Positions 1-9,672 of a stretch of 64,000 bases of DNA are shown piece by piece (position 1 is the first letter of the stretch; every line of letters starts with the position of its first letter). A program made the position numbers and the translations under genes. Location: positions 2,658,501-2,722,500 of the forward strand of contig NZ_CP097267.1 in the NCBI RefSeq assembly GCF_028473605.1. Direction: 5' to 3'. Source of the DNA: Acidovorax sp. NCPPB 3576 (GTDB lineage: Bacteria > Pseudomonadota > Gammaproteobacteria > Burkholderiales > Burkholderiaceae_C). Under the pieces are notes generated by a model. The model saw only the letters and a program-made list of their open reading frames with translations, was not told the DNA's origin and ran no database searches.

Positions 1-2543
1 CCGTCGGTGCCCAGCACCTTGTAGGCGCGGCCCTTGGGGATGAAGGGGCGGATCTGCTCGGCGTAGGCCTTCATGTAGTCGGTGGAGGCAATGACCGGGC
101 CGGTCGTCTTGGACAGCTGCTGCTCCACGAACGACACGCGCGGCGTGTCGGTGGGGTGCAGCAGGTTCCAGCGGTCGGCGTCCTGGCCGTCGCGGGTCAA
201 CTCGTTGAAGCTCGGGCAGCTCCACACGGAAGCGGCCACGCCCCAGTCCTTTTCCAGCAGTTCCTGCGCGAAGAACGATTCCCGCAGGATGGTGCCGCTG
301 CCCAGCAGTTGCACGGTGGGGGCGTCCTTCTTGAGGGCCGGCGCCTGCTTGCACAGGTACATGCCCTTGATGATCTGCTCTTCGGTGCCGGGCTGCAGGC
401 CGGGCATCGAGTAGTTTTCGTTCAGCAGCGTGAGGTAGTAGAAGACGTTTTCCTGGCGCTCGACCATGCGCTTCATGCCGTCGTGCATGATCACCCCGAC
501 TTCGTGGGCGAACGTCGGGTCGTAGCTCACGCAGTTGGGAATGGTGCCGGCCAGGATGTGGCTGTGGCCGTCTTCATGCTGCAGGCCTTCGCCGTTCAGC
601 GTGGTGCGGCCCGAGGTGCCGCCCAGCAGGAAACCGCGCGCCTGCATGTCGCCCGCCGCCCAGGCGAGGTCGCCGATGCGCTGGAAGCCGAACATCGAGT
701 AGTACACGTAGAACGGCACCATGATGCGGTTGTTCGTGCTGTACGAGGTGGCGGCCGCGATCCAGCTGCTCATGCCGCCGGCTTCGTTGATGCCTTCCTG
801 CAGGATCTGGCCGGCCTTGTCTTCCTTGTAGTACATGACCTGGTCCTTGTCGACCGGGGTGTACTGCTGACCGTGCGGGTTGTAGATGCCGATCTGGCGG
901 AACAGGCCTTCCATGCCGAACGTGCGGGCCTCGTCCACCAGGATGGGCACCACGCGCGGGCCCAGCGCCTGGTCACGCAGCAGTTGCGTGAGAAAGCGCA
1001 CGTAGGCCTGGGTGGTGGAGATTTCGCGGCCTTCGGGCGTGGGCTCGAGGATGGCCTTGAACGTGTCCAGCGACGGCACCGTGAAGCTCTCGTCGGCCTT
1101 CACGCGGCGCTTGGGCAAGTAGCCGCCGAGGGCCTTGCGGCGCTCGTGCAGGTACTTCATTTCGGGGGTGTCGTCGGCCGGCTTGTAAAACGGCAGGTCG
1201 GCGATCTGGCTGTCCGGGATCGGGATGTTGAAGCGGTCGCGGAAGGCCTTGATGTCTTCGTCACCGAGCTTCTTGGTCTGGTGGACGGTGTTCTTGCCCT
1301 CGCCGATCTTGCCCATGCCGAAGCCCTTGACGGTCTTGACCAGCAGCACGGTGGGCTGGCCCTTGTGCTCGTTGGCGGCGTGGAAGGCGGCATAGACCTT
1401 CTGCGAATCATGGCCGCCGCGGCGCAGGTTCCAGATCTCGTCGTCGCTCATGTGCTCGACCATCTTGAGCGTGCGCGGATCGCGGCCGAAGAAGTGCTTG
1501 CGCACGTAGGCGCCGTCGTTGGCCTTGAACGACTGGTAGTCCCCGTCGTTGCACTCCATCATGATCTTGCGCAGCGCGCCGTCCTTGTCACGCGCCAGCA
1601 GGTCGTCCCAGCCCTTGCCCCACAGCAGCTTGATGACGTTCCAGCCGGAGCCGCGGAATTCGCTCTCCAGCTCCTGGATGATCTTGCCGTTGCCGCGCAC
1701 CGGACCGTCCAGGCGCTGCAGGTTGCAGTTGATGACGAAGATCAGGTTGTCCAGGTTCTCGCGCGCCGCCAGGCCGATGGCGCCCAGAGATTCGACTTCA
1801 TCCATCTCGCCGTCGCCGCAGAACACCCAGACCTTGCGGTTTTCGGTATTGGCGATGCCGCGGGCGTGCAGGTATTTCAGAAAGCGCGCCTGGTAGATCG
1901 CCATCAGCGGGCCCAGGCCCATCGACACCGTGGGGAACTGCCAGAACTCGGGCATCAGCTTGGGGTGCGGGTAGCTGGAGAGGCCCTTGCCATCCACTTC
2001 CTGGCGGAAGTTGAGCAGTTGCTCTTCGGACAGGCGGCCTTCCAGGTAGGCGCGGGCGTAGATGCCGGGCGACACGTGGCCCTGGATGTACAGCAGGTCG
2101 CCGCCGTGGTTTTCGCTCTCGGCATGCCAGAAGTGGTTGAAGCCGGCGCCGAACATGTTGGCCAGCGAGGCGAACGAGCCGATGTGGCCACCCAGGTCGC
2201 CGCCTTCGGGCGGGTGGTGGCGGTTGGCCTTGACGACCATGGCCATGGCGTTCCAGCGCATGTAGGCGCGCAGGCGGCCTTCGATTTCGAGGTTGCCGGG
2301 GCAACGGACTTCCTGGTTCGATTCCAGGGTGTTCACGTACCCGGTGTTGGCGGAGAAAGGCAGGTCGATGCTGCTTTGCCGGGCATGTTCAAGCAGCTGC
2401 TCGATCAGGAAGTGGGCGCGTTCGGCACCTTCCTTGTCGATGACGGCGCTCAGCGCATCCATCCATTCACGGGTTTCCTGCTGGTCGGTGTCGGGGGTGG
2501 ACGACGCCGGGTTTCCGGCCTGGGGGGCGGTCTGAGCTGACAT
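1..2543 (-). CDS. aceE: Pyruvate dehydrogenase E1 component, homodimeric type (partial, 3' end outside window)
   Basis: This is the thiamine-diphosphate decarboxylase of the pyruvate dehydrogenase complex, converting pyruvate to acetyl groups on lipoyl-E2. About 847 codons lie in the window. E. coli AceE has 887 residues, so roughly 40-50 C-terminal residues fall outside. The N-terminus (MSAQTAPQAG, then DTDQQETREWMDALSAVI) is typical of the family. The ThDP-binding segment GDGEMDEVES followed by NCNLQRLDG lies near residues 240-275. The start at 2543 is preceded by a GGAGAC ribosome site. aceF and lpd would be expected downstream, left of position 1. The gene is divergent from a sensor kinase/regulator pair. 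Confidence 0.97.
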   Translation of the reverse strand, partial: MSAQTAPQAGNPASSTPDTDQQETREWMDALSAVIDKEGAERAHFLIEQLLEHARQSSIDLPFSANTGYVNTLESNQEVRCPGNLEIEGRLRAYMRWNAMAMVVKANRHHPPEGGDLGGHIGSFASLANMFGAGFNHFWHAESENHGGDLLYIQGHVSPGIYARAYLEGRLSEEQLLNFRQEVDGKGLSSYPHPKLMPEFWQFPTVSMGLGPLMAIYQARFLKYLHARGIANTENRKVWVFCGDGEMDEVESLGAIGLAARENLDNLIFVINCNLQRLDGPVRGNGKIIQELESEFRGSGWNVIKLLWGKGWDDLLARDKDGALRKIMMECNDGDYQSFKANDGAYVRKHFFGRDPRTLKMVEHMSDDEIWNLRRGGHDSQKVYAAFHAANEHKGQPTVLLVKTVKGFGMGKIGEGKNTVHQTKKLGDEDIKAFRDRFNIPIPDSQIADLPFYKPADDTPEMKYLHERRKALGGYLPKRRVKADESFTVPSLDTFKAILEPTPEGREISTTQAYVRFLTQLLRDQALGPRVVPILVDEARTFGMEGLFRQIGIYNPHGQQYTPVDKDQVMYYKEDKAGQILQEGINEAGGMSSWIAAATSYSTNNRIMVPFYVYYSMFGFQRIGDLAWAAGDMQARGFLLGGTSGRTTLNGEGLQHEDGHSHILAGTIPNCVSYDPTFAHEVGVIMHDGMKRMVERQENVFYYLTLLNENYSMPGLQPGTEEQIIKGMYLCKQAPALKKDAPTVQLLGSGTILRESFFAQELLEKDWGVAASVWSCPSFNELTRDGQDADRWNLLHPTDTPRVSFVEQQLSKTTGPVIASTDYMKAYAEQIRPFIPKGRAYKVLGTD

Positions 2544-2708
2544 GCCTGTCTCCTTTATGGGTGCTGGCGTTGGAAATTTCGGGCGAGTTTCTCATATTTT
2601 TTTATTATTTCAAATTGTGCTTTTGATTTTCATAATGCAAAATATTGCTGCAAGTGCACATTGTTTGCCTCTGTCATAGAGGCGCCAGCGCTCCCCTACA
2701 CTGCGCCC
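2544..2708. promoter_or_regulatory. Divergent intergenic region aceE / sensor kinase
   Basis: This 165-bp spacer must hold the promoters of both aceE (minus) and the kinase operon (plus). Its middle, about 2590-2660, is strikingly AT-rich for this genome, with runs of T and A. I cannot assign convincing -35/-10 hexamers to either side, so only the position and base composition are claimed. Confidence 0.5.
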
Positions 2709-5267
2709 ATGGAACGCCCGCCCTCTCCGCCTCCCGCCATCGGGCCCGCCGTGGCCGCACCCGTGCGCTGGTGGCGCACCTGGTGGCGCAGCCTCTCCCC
2801 CACCCGCCAGGACCGCTTCGCGGCCCTCGCGCCGCTGGCCGCCGTGTTGATGTTTCTTGCGGCCATCGTGGCGGCGTTCTGGTATTTGCGCATGGAAGAA
2901 GGCGAGCGCGAGCAGGAAGCCCTCAAGCGCGACGTGGAATACGCGCAGCAGCGCGTGCGGCTGCGGCTCCTGGAGCGGCAGGAGCAGATCATGCGCATCG
3001 CGCGCGACCTTTCCAACCAGGACCTGGAGCGCGCCGACTTCGTGGCTCGCGCCGAGGGCCTCATCAGCCAATACCCCGAACTGCAAGCCATCAGCTGGAT
3101 CGACGACCGCCGCCGCATCCGCGCCAGCCACGCGGCCCCCACCATCACCAGCGGGCAATTGCGCGTGGCGGGCGAGGTGCTGAAAAACGGCGACACGGCC
3201 GACACCTTCAGCCTGGCGCGGGACCTGCAGCAACCCGTTTACGCCCAGCCCAACGGCACCGAGGGCGAGACCGCCCCGCTGCTGCAGCTGCAGGTGCCGC
3301 TGGCCGCGCAGGGCAAGTTCACCGGCGTGGTGCTGGCCGAATACTCCATCGACAGCCTGCTGCGCTACGGCACGCCCACCGAGGTGCTGGCGCGCTACGC
3401 CGTCACCATGCTGGACGGCCGCGACCAGGTGCTGGCGGGCAGCGCGCTCACGCCACGCAGCCCATCGGCACTGCCGCCATGGACCGCGCGCGCCAATGAA
3501 TACGAGGTGCCCGTCTCGCCCGTGGGCAACGGGCTGGTGCTGCGGGCGCAGGCCTACCGCACTTCGCTGGGCGTGGTCGGCAGCGGGCTCTTCTGGCTGG
3601 TGGGCACGCTGAGCGCCATGACGGCCTGGCTGCTGATCGCCACTTGGCGCCACACCCGCCGGCGCATGCAGGCCCAGCAGGCGCTGGTGGCCGAAACCAA
3701 CTTCCGCCGGGCGATGGAAAACTCCATCCTCACCGGCATGCGCGCCCTGGACATGCAAGGGCGCATCACCTATGTGAACGCCGCCTTCTGCCAGATGACG
3801 GGCTGGAACGAAGCCGATCTGGTCGGCCAGTCGCCGCCCTACACCTACTGGCCCGAGAGCGACCACGAGGCGCTGCACGCCAAGCTGCGCGACGAGTTGA
3901 GCGGCAAGGTCACGCTGGGCGGGTTCCAGGTGCGGGTCAAGCGCAAGAGCGGCACGCTGTTCGACGCACGCCTGTACGTCTCTCCCCTGATCGATGCCCA
4001 CGGCCACCAGACCGGCTGGATGACGTCGATGACCGACATCACCGAGCCCAACCGCGTACGCGAGCAGCTCTCGGCATCGCACGAGCGCTTCACCATCGTG
4101 CTGGAGTCGCTGGATGCCTCGGTGTCGGTCGCACCGCTGGGCAGCGAGGAACTGCTGTTCGCCAACAAGCTGTACCGCCAGTGGTTCGGCTCCCAGACCG
4201 GCGGACACCTGCAACTGGTGGCGCAGGCGGGCGTGCTGCCCACCACCACCTCCAGTGCGCGCGGCATGGACGACGAGGACGGCCTGATGGGCCTTCCCAC
4301 CGACCCGCTCACCAGCGCGCGATCGGAAAACGCCGAAATCTACCTGCCCGACCTGGGCAAATGGCTCGAAGTGCGCTCGCGCTACCTGAACTGGGTGGAC
4401 GGGCGACTGGCCCAGATGGTGATCGCCACCGACATCACGCCGCGCCGCCAGGCCGAGGAGCAGGCCGCAAGGCAGGCCGAGCGCGCCCAGTCGGTCAGCC
4501 GGCTCATCACCATGGGCGAGATGGCCTCCAGCGTGGCGCACGAGCTGAACCAACCGCTCACGGCCATCAGCAACTACTGCAGCGGCATGGTCTCGCGCAT
4601 CGAAAGCGGGCAGATCACCGAAGAGGCGCTGCTGTCCGCCCTGCAAAAGACCGCCCACCAGGCGCAGCGCGCGGGGCAGATCATCCAGCGCATCCGTGCC
4701 TTCGTGAAGCGCAGCGAACCCAATCGCGCCCTGGCCGACATCGAAACGATGGTCACCGAAGCGGTGGAACTCGCCGATATCGAACTGCGCCGGCACAACG
4801 TGCGCCTGACCCACTATGTGGCAGCGCGCCTGCCCCAGGTGATGGCCGACACCATCCTGATCGAGCAGGTGCTGGTCAATCTGATGAAGAACGGCGCCGA
4901 ATCCATCGAGCACGCCCAGCGCCCGCCGCCCCGGCGCAGCGTGGAGCTGCGCGTCGTGCCCCGCCAGGTCGAAGGCCGCGACGTGATCGAGTTCACGGTG
5001 CAGGACACCGGCAAGGGTTTGGCCCCCGAAGTGCTGGAGCATTTGTTCGAGGCGTTCTTCTCCACCAAGCAGGAAGGCATGGGCATGGGCCTGAACCTGT
5101 GCCGCAGCATCGTCGAGTCCCACCAGGGGAGGATGCAGGCGGAGAACCTCTACAATGGCCCGGAGGTCACCGGCTGCCGGTTCTCCTTCTGGCTTCCGCT
5201 GGCCCAGCCTGCGGATGCCACTACGAATTCTGTAGCAAACGCATCACATCCAAGGACCCCTGCATGA
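2709..5267 (+). CDS. PAS-domain membrane sensor histidine kinase
   Basis: This 852-residue sensor kinase has two transmembrane segments, near residues 40-66 and 290-315, that bracket an extracytoplasmic sensing domain. Two PAS-like segments follow (about 330-450 and 460-590). The HisKA box SSVAHELNQPLTA has the phospho-acceptor His near residue 611. The HATPase domain carries NLMKNGAESIEHA, DTGKGL and GMGMGLNLCRSI. Architecture and partner fit the DctB/FixL group. The start MERPPSP at 2709 was chosen because the frame upstream lies in AT-rich promoter DNA. The stop overlaps the start of the next gene (ATGA), so the two are translationally coupled. The signal sensed is unknown; the position beside aceE suggests carbon or redox status. 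Confidence 0.9.
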   Translation: MERPPSPPPAIGPAVAAPVRWWRTWWRSLSPTRQDRFAALAPLAAVLMFLAAIVAAFWYLRMEEGEREQEALKRDVEYAQQRVRLRLLERQEQIMRIARDLSNQDLERADFVARAEGLISQYPELQAISWIDDRRRIRASHAAPTITSGQLRVAGEVLKNGDTADTFSLARDLQQPVYAQPNGTEGETAPLLQLQVPLAAQGKFTGVVLAEYSIDSLLRYGTPTEVLARYAVTMLDGRDQVLAGSALTPRSPSALPPWTARANEYEVPVSPVGNGLVLRAQAYRTSLGVVGSGLFWLVGTLSAMTAWLLIATWRHTRRRMQAQQALVAETNFRRAMENSILTGMRALDMQGRITYVNAAFCQMTGWNEADLVGQSPPYTYWPESDHEALHAKLRDELSGKVTLGGFQVRVKRKSGTLFDARLYVSPLIDAHGHQTGWMTSMTDITEPNRVREQLSASHERFTIVLESLDASVSVAPLGSEELLFANKLYRQWFGSQTGGHLQLVAQAGVLPTTTSSARGMDDEDGLMGLPTDPLTSARSENAEIYLPDLGKWLEVRSRYLNWVDGRLAQMVIATDITPRRQAEEQAARQAERAQSVSRLITMGEMASSVAHELNQPLTAISNYCSGMVSRIESGQITEEALLSALQKTAHQAQRAGQIIQRIRAFVKRSEPNRALADIETMVTEAVELADIELRRHNVRLTHYVAARLPQVMADTILIEQVLVNLMKNGAESIEHAQRPPPRRSVELRVVPRQVEGRDVIEFTVQDTGKGLAPEVLEHLFEAFFSTKQEGMGMGLNLCRSIVESHQGRMQAENLYNGPEVTGCRFSFWLPLAQPADATTNSVANASHPRTPA

Positions 5268-5890
5268 GCTTGATTCCGAAAAAAGGCACCGTCTACGTCG
5301 TGGATGACGACGAAGCCGTCCGCGACTCCCTGCAGTGGTTGCTGGAAGGCAAGGACTACCGGGTGCGCTGCTTTGATTCGGCGGAATCTTTCCTCTCGCG
5401 CTACGACCCCCGCGAAGTCGCCTGCCTGATCGTGGACATCCGCATGGGCGGCATGACCGGCCTGGAGCTGCAGGACCGGCTCCTCGAACGCAAATCCCCC
5501 CTGCCCGTCGTCTTCATCACCGGCCATGGCGATGTGCCCATGGCCGTGAACACCATGAAGAAAGGCGCGCTCGATTTCATCCAGAAGCCATTCAACGAGG
5601 AAGAACTCGTCGGCCTGGTGGACCGCATGCTCGACCGGGCACGCGAATCGTTCGCCGGACACCAGCAGGCCGCCAGCCGCGACGCCCTGCTGTCCAAGCT
5701 CACCGGCCGCGAAGCCCAGGTGCTGGAGCGCATCGTCGCCGGCCGCCTGAACAAGCAGATCGCCGACGACCTGGGCATCAGCATCAAGACCGTGGAGGCG
5801 CACCGCGCCAACATCATGGAAAAGCTGAACGCCAACACCGTGGCCGACCTGCTCAAGATCGCCCTCGGCCAGAATGCGCCCAAAGGCTGA
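5264..5890 (+). CDS. FixJ-family response regulator (REC-LuxR HTH)
   Basis: This 208-residue regulator has an N-terminal receiver domain (VYVVDDDEAVRDS acidic pocket, phospho-acceptor Asp58 in LIVDIRMGG, FITGHGD and a switch Lys in FIQKPF). A C-terminal LuxR-type helix-turn-helix follows (LTGREAQVLERI, then IADDLGISIKTVEAHRANI). It is the cognate partner of the upstream kinase: the genes overlap by 4 bp. By analogy with FixLJ/DctBD-type systems, the kinase should phosphorylate Asp58 and activate DNA binding. The target promoters are not known; the divergent aceE promoter is the nearest candidate. A terminator hairpin follows 17 bp after the stop. Confidence 0.92.
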   Translation: MSLIPKKGTVYVVDDDEAVRDSLQWLLEGKDYRVRCFDSAESFLSRYDPREVACLIVDIRMGGMTGLELQDRLLERKSPLPVVFITGHGDVPMAVNTMKKGALDFIQKPFNEEELVGLVDRMLDRARESFAGHQQAASRDALLSKLTGREAQVLERIVAGRLNKQIADDLGISIKTVEAHRANIMEKLNANTVADLLKIALGQNAPKG

Positions 5891-5912
5891 TTGCTCCTGA
5901 TTTGATAGCTGC
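5891..5912 (+). repeat. Dispersed Comamonadaceae-type short repeat, copy A (half copy)
   Basis: The segment TGCTCCTGATTTGATAGC immediately after the response-regulator stop matches the left half of repeat copies at 25.3, 27.9, 32.7 and 46.7 kb. Here it runs into the terminator stem. Confidence 0.55.
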
Positions 5913-5947
5913 CTGCACAATCAAACCGCCGGCAGGCAGCCGTTTTT
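5908..5947 (+). terminator. Rho-independent terminator after the two-component operon
   Basis: A perfect 9-bp stem (GCTGCCTGC / GCAGGCAGC at 5908-5916 and 5932-5940) is followed by CGTTTTT. It separates the regulator gene from folD. Confidence 0.8.
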
Positions 5948-5972
5948 ATTGCCAACCCGAGTTTCTTGACGA

Positions 5973-6827
5973 ATGACAGCCCAACTGATCGACGGCAACG
6001 CCCTCTCCCGCCAACTGCGCACCGAAGTGGCCCAGCGCGCCGCAGCCCTCAAAGCGCGCGGCACCGTCCCCGGCCTGGCCGTGGTGCTGGTGGGCGACAA
6101 CCCCGCCAGCCAGGTCTATGTGCGCAACAAGGTCAAGGCCTGCGAGGACAGCGGCCTGCATTCGGTGCTGGAAAAGTACGACGCCACGATGAGCGAGGCC
6201 GAGTTGCTCGCCCGCGTCGAGGCCCTGAACAACGACCCGGCCATCCACGGCATCCTGGTGCAGTTGCCGCTGCCCGGGCACATCGACGCGCAGAAGGTCA
6301 TCGAGGCGATCTCGCCCGCCAAGGACGTGGACGGGTTCCACATCGCCAGCGCCGGCGCGCTCATGACCGGCATGCCGGGCTTCTGGCCCTGCACGCCCTA
6401 CGGCTGCATGAAGATGCTCGAATCCATTGGCTACTCGCTGCAGGGCAAGCATGCGGTGGTCATCGGCCGCAGCAACATCGTGGGCAAGCCCATGGCGCTC
6501 ATGCTGCTGCAAAAGAACGCCACCGTGACCGTGTGCCACAGCGCCACGCAAAACCTGAAGGCGCAGACCCTGCAGGCCGACGTGATCGTGGCCGCTGTGG
6601 GCAAGCGCAACGTGCTCACCGCCGACATGGTCAAGCCCGGCGCGGTGGTGATCGACGTGGGCATGAACCGCAACGATGAAGGCAAGCTCTGCGGCGACGT
6701 GGACTTTGCCGGCGTGAGCGAGGTGGCCGGCTGGATCACGCCCGTGCCCGGCGGCGTCGGCCCCATGACCATCACCATGCTGCTCGTGAACACTTTGGCG
6801 GCCGCAGAGCGCGCGGCAGCCGCTTGA
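5973..6827 (+). CDS. folD: Bifunctional methylenetetrahydrofolate dehydrogenase / cyclohydrolase
   Basis: FolD interconverts 5,10-methylene-THF and 10-formyl-THF in cytoplasmic one-carbon metabolism, using NADP. The 284-residue length equals that of typical FolD. Family signatures are all present: [13 protein letters not shown] with the catalytic Lys, [11 protein letters not shown], the NADP-binding [14 protein letters not shown] and the C-terminal [15 protein letters not shown]. It stands alone between a terminator and prlC, 60 bp downstream. A second ATG lies seven bases upstream in another frame (5966) and was rejected. Confidence 0.98.
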   Translation: MTAQLIDGNALSRQLRTEVAQRAAALKARGTVPGLAVVLVGDNPASQVYVRNKVKACEDSGLHSVLEKYDATMSEAELLARVEALNNDPAIHGILVQLPLPGHIDAQKVIEAISPAKDVDGFHIASAGALMTGMPGFWPCTPYGCMKMLESIGYSLQGKHAVVIGRSNIVGKPMALMLLQKNATVTVCHSATQNLKAQTLQADVIVAAVGKRNVLTADMVKPGAVVIDVGMNRNDEGKLCGDVDFAGVSEVAGWITPVPGGVGPMTITMLLVNTLAAAERAAAA

Positions 6828-6887
6828 CGAAGATTTTGCTGCCCCGGCCGGCTTGAACCTGACCCATCCAACGCCATCTATCCGCGC

Positions 6888-8927
6888 ATGAGCAATCCCC
6901 TCCTCGACCCATCCGACCTCCCTCTGTTCGACCGCATCCGGCCCAGCGACGTGGCTCCAGCGGTCGATGTGCTGCTGCAACGCGCGGGTGCCGCGCTGGA
7001 AACCGTCACGGCGCCCGACTTTCCGGCACGATGGGAATCGATCGCCGAGGTGCTGGATGTCGCGACCGAGGCGCTGGGCCGCTCCTGGGGCGCGGTCAGC
7101 CACCTCAACAGCGTGGCCGACACCCCCGAACTCCGCGCGGCCTACAACGAGGCCCTTCCCCGTGTGACCGAGTTCTGGACCCGCCTGGGCGCCGATGAGC
7201 GCCTGTATGCCAAGTACAAGGCCATCGACCCGCAAATGCTGAACACCGAGCAACGCCAGGCCTTGCGCAACGCGGTGCGCAACTTCGTGCTGTCGGGCGC
7301 GGAACTGCAAGGTGCTGCGCGCGAACGCTTCGCGCAGATCCAGGAACGCCAGGCGGAGCTGAGCCAGAAGTTCAGCGAAAACGCGCTCGACGCCACCGAT
7401 GCCTTCGCCTACTACGCCCGCGAAGACGAACTCGACGGCCTGCCCGACGACGTGAAGCAGGCCGCGTCGGCCGCCGCGCAATCCGAAGGCAAGGCCGGCT
7501 ACAAGCTCACGCTCAAGATGCCTTGCTATCTGCCGGTGATGCAGTTCGCCCGCAACAGCGCCTTGCGCGAAACGCTGTACCGCGCCTATGTCACCCGCGC
7601 ATCGGATCAGGCCGAAGGCGATGCCAAGCGCTTCGACAACAGCGCGCTCATCCGCGAAATCCTGGCCCTGCGCAAGGAAGAGGCCCAATTGCTGGGCTAT
7701 GCCAATTTCGGCGAAGTGTCGGTCGTCGCCAAGATGGCCGACTCGCCCCAGGAAGTGATCGACTTCCTGCGCGACCTGGCCCGCCGCGCCCGGCCCTACG
7801 CCGAAAAAGATATCGCCGACATGCGCGAGTTCGCCGCCAAGGATCTGGGCATTGCCGATCCTCAAGCCTGGGACTGGCCCTATATCTCCGAGAAGCTCAA
7901 GGAAGCGCGCTACGCCTTCAGCGAGCAGGAGGTCAAGCAGTACTTCACCGCGCCCAAGGCCCTGGCCGGCCTGTTCAAGATCGTCGAGACCCTGTTCGAA
8001 GTGGCCATCCGCCGCGACAGCGCGCCCGTGTGGAATCCCGCCGTCGAGTTCTACCGCATCGAACGCGGCACCGAGCTCGTGGGCCAGTTCTATCTGGACC
8101 AGCCGGCGCGCAACGGCAAGCGGGGCGGCGCCTGGATGGACGACGTCCGCACCCGCTGGTTGCGTCCCGACACGGGCAAGCTGCAAACGCCCGTGGCGCA
8201 CCTGGTGTGCAACTTTGCCGAAGGCGTGAACGGCGCGCCGCCGCTGCTCACCCACGACGACGTCATCACGCTGTTCCATGAGTTCGGCCACGGACTGCAC
8301 CACATGCTCACCCAGATCAACGAGCGCGATGTCTCGGGCATCAGCGGCGTGGAGTGGGATGCCGTGGAATTGCCCAGCCAGTTCATGGAAAACTTCTGCT
8401 GGGAATGGGATGTGCTCAAGCACATGACGGCCCATGTGGACACCGGCGAGCCGCTGCCGCGCGCTCTGTTCGACAAGATGATCGCGGCGAAGAACTTCCA
8501 AAGCGGCATGGGCACGCTGCGCCAGATCGAATTCGCGCTGTTCGACATGCTGCTGCACACCTCGCATGACCCGTCGCAAGATTTCATGCCGCTGCTGAAC
8601 CAGGTCCGCAGCGAGGTATCGGTGCTGACGCCGCCGGCCTTCAGCCGCACCGCCCACACCTTCAGCCACATCTTCGCGGGCGGGTATGCCGCGGGCTACT
8701 ACAGCTACAAATGGGCCGAAGTCCTCAGCGCGGACGCTTACGCCGCGTTCGAAGAGACGGCCGGCGCGGACGGCCTGCCCAGTGCCGAGACGGGCCGCCG
8801 CTACCGCCAGGCCATTCTGGAAGCGGGTGGCAGCCGCCCTGCCATGGAATCGTTCAAGGCGTTCCGTGGTCGCGCCCCGAGCCTGGACGCGCTGCTGCGC
8901 CACCAGGGCATGGCCGGCAACGCCTGA
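6888..8927 (+). CDS. prlC: M3-family oligopeptidase (oligopeptidase A)
   Basis: This 679-residue cytoplasmic zinc metallopeptidase degrades short peptides, including cleaved signal peptides. The zinc site HEFGH lies at residues 464-468, followed by the third ligand Glu near residue 494 in VELPSQFMENF. The length matches E. coli PrlC (680). The N-terminal PLLDPSDLPLFDRI is also typical of the family. It follows folD on the same strand but has its own 60-bp spacer, so co-transcription is possible but unproven. Confidence 0.96.
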   Translation: MSNPLLDPSDLPLFDRIRPSDVAPAVDVLLQRAGAALETVTAPDFPARWESIAEVLDVATEALGRSWGAVSHLNSVADTPELRAAYNEALPRVTEFWTRLGADERLYAKYKAIDPQMLNTEQRQALRNAVRNFVLSGAELQGAARERFAQIQERQAELSQKFSENALDATDAFAYYAREDELDGLPDDVKQAASAAAQSEGKAGYKLTLKMPCYLPVMQFARNSALRETLYRAYVTRASDQAEGDAKRFDNSALIREILALRKEEAQLLGYANFGEVSVVAKMADSPQEVIDFLRDLARRARPYAEKDIADMREFAAKDLGIADPQAWDWPYISEKLKEARYAFSEQEVKQYFTAPKALAGLFKIVETLFEVAIRRDSAPVWNPAVEFYRIERGTELVGQFYLDQPARNGKRGGAWMDDVRTRWLRPDTGKLQTPVAHLVCNFAEGVNGAPPLLTHDDVITLFHEFGHGLHHMLTQINERDVSGISGVEWDAVELPSQFMENFCWEWDVLKHMTAHVDTGEPLPRALFDKMIAAKNFQSGMGTLRQIEFALFDMLLHTSHDPSQDFMPLLNQVRSEVSVLTPPAFSRTAHTFSHIFAGGYAAGYYSYKWAEVLSADAYAAFEETAGADGLPSAETGRRYRQAILEAGGSRPAMESFKAFRGRAPSLDALLRHQGMAGNA

Positions 8928-8978
8928 CCCCAGAGACACCGATCGACCCCTTACTTGTTCCCTGTGGAGTCCTACGAC

Positions 8979-9614
8979 ATGAAGCAACCGCTCTTCGCCA
9001 TCGCGCTGGCTTCGACCCTCGTGGCCGTGAGCGCCCTGCCCGCCCAGGCGCAGCAGGTGTATCGCATCGTCGGCCCCGATGGAAAAGTGACCTTCTCGGA
9101 CCGCGCGCCCGATGCCAAGACCCCGCCCGCCCAGGTCGGCGGTGGCCGAGCCAGCGGCCCGGCCTTGCCTTATGAACTGCAGCAGGTCGCTACCCGGTTT
9201 CCGGTCACGCTGTACACCGGCAGTGACTGCGTGCCCTGCGTGAGCGCGCGCAATCTGTTGGTCAACCGGGGCGTGCCGTTTGCCGAGCGCACCGTGAACA
9301 CTGAAGAAGATGCCGAAGCGCTCAAGCGCCTCAGCGGCTCGACCAGCCTGCCCTTCGGAACCATCGGCTCCCAACAGCTCGTCGGCTTTGCGGACAGCGA
9401 ATGGATGCAATACCTGGATGCGGCGGGATACCCCAAGCAATCGCAGTTGCCTCCCAGCTACCGCCGAGCACCGGCTGCACCGCTGGTTGCCGCCAAGCCG
9501 GCAGCACCAGCCGCCGCGACAGCACCGGTAGTGCCGGCGGAAGCACCGCAGCCGGCCGCCCCGAGTGGCAACGGTGGTAGAACGCCGAGCAACCCTGCAG
9601 GGATCAGCTTCTGA
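8979..9614 (+). CDS. Exported DUF4124 / glutaredoxin-like domain protein
   Basis: This 211-residue protein has a Sec signal peptide (MKQPLFAIALASTLVAVS, cleavage after AQA near residue 24) and a DUF4124-like segment (VYRIVGPDGKVTFSDRAP, about 27-45). A glutaredoxin-like domain carries a CVPC redox motif (Cys84, Cys87) and a cis-Pro in TSLPFGTIG. The tail from about 155 is a low-complexity Ala/Pro linker. A periplasmic thiol-disulfide role is inferred; the substrate is unknown. The start at 8979 has a GTGGAG ribosome site. An upstream in-frame ATG at 8955 would place eight polar residues before the signal peptide and is less likely. Confidence 0.8.
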   Translation: MKQPLFAIALASTLVAVSALPAQAQQVYRIVGPDGKVTFSDRAPDAKTPPAQVGGGRASGPALPYELQQVATRFPVTLYTGSDCVPCVSARNLLVNRGVPFAERTVNTEEDAEALKRLSGSTSLPFGTIGSQQLVGFADSEWMQYLDAAGYPKQSQLPPSYRRAPAAPLVAAKPAAPAAATAPVVPAEAPQPAAPSGNGGRTPSNPAGISF

Positions 9615-9672
9615 GTTGATGCCTGACGAGAGTGTGCGGAGTGCGGCCTGAACCTGGCCCTCTCCTGCACCG

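Noticed and set aside
156..2540. Long plus-strand open frame of 794 codons
   Set aside because: It is exactly antisense to aceE. Its translation is Val/His/Ala-rich low complexity, typical of the shadow frame of a high-GC gene.
2610..5123. Long minus-strand open frame of 837 codons
   Set aside because: It is antisense to the sensor kinase, whose plus-strand translation has clear kinase motifs.
5946..9440. Minus-strand open frame of 1164 codons spanning folD, prlC and the glutaredoxin-like gene
   Set aside because: It runs across three well-recognised plus-strand genes and their spacers, and has no recognisable domain.
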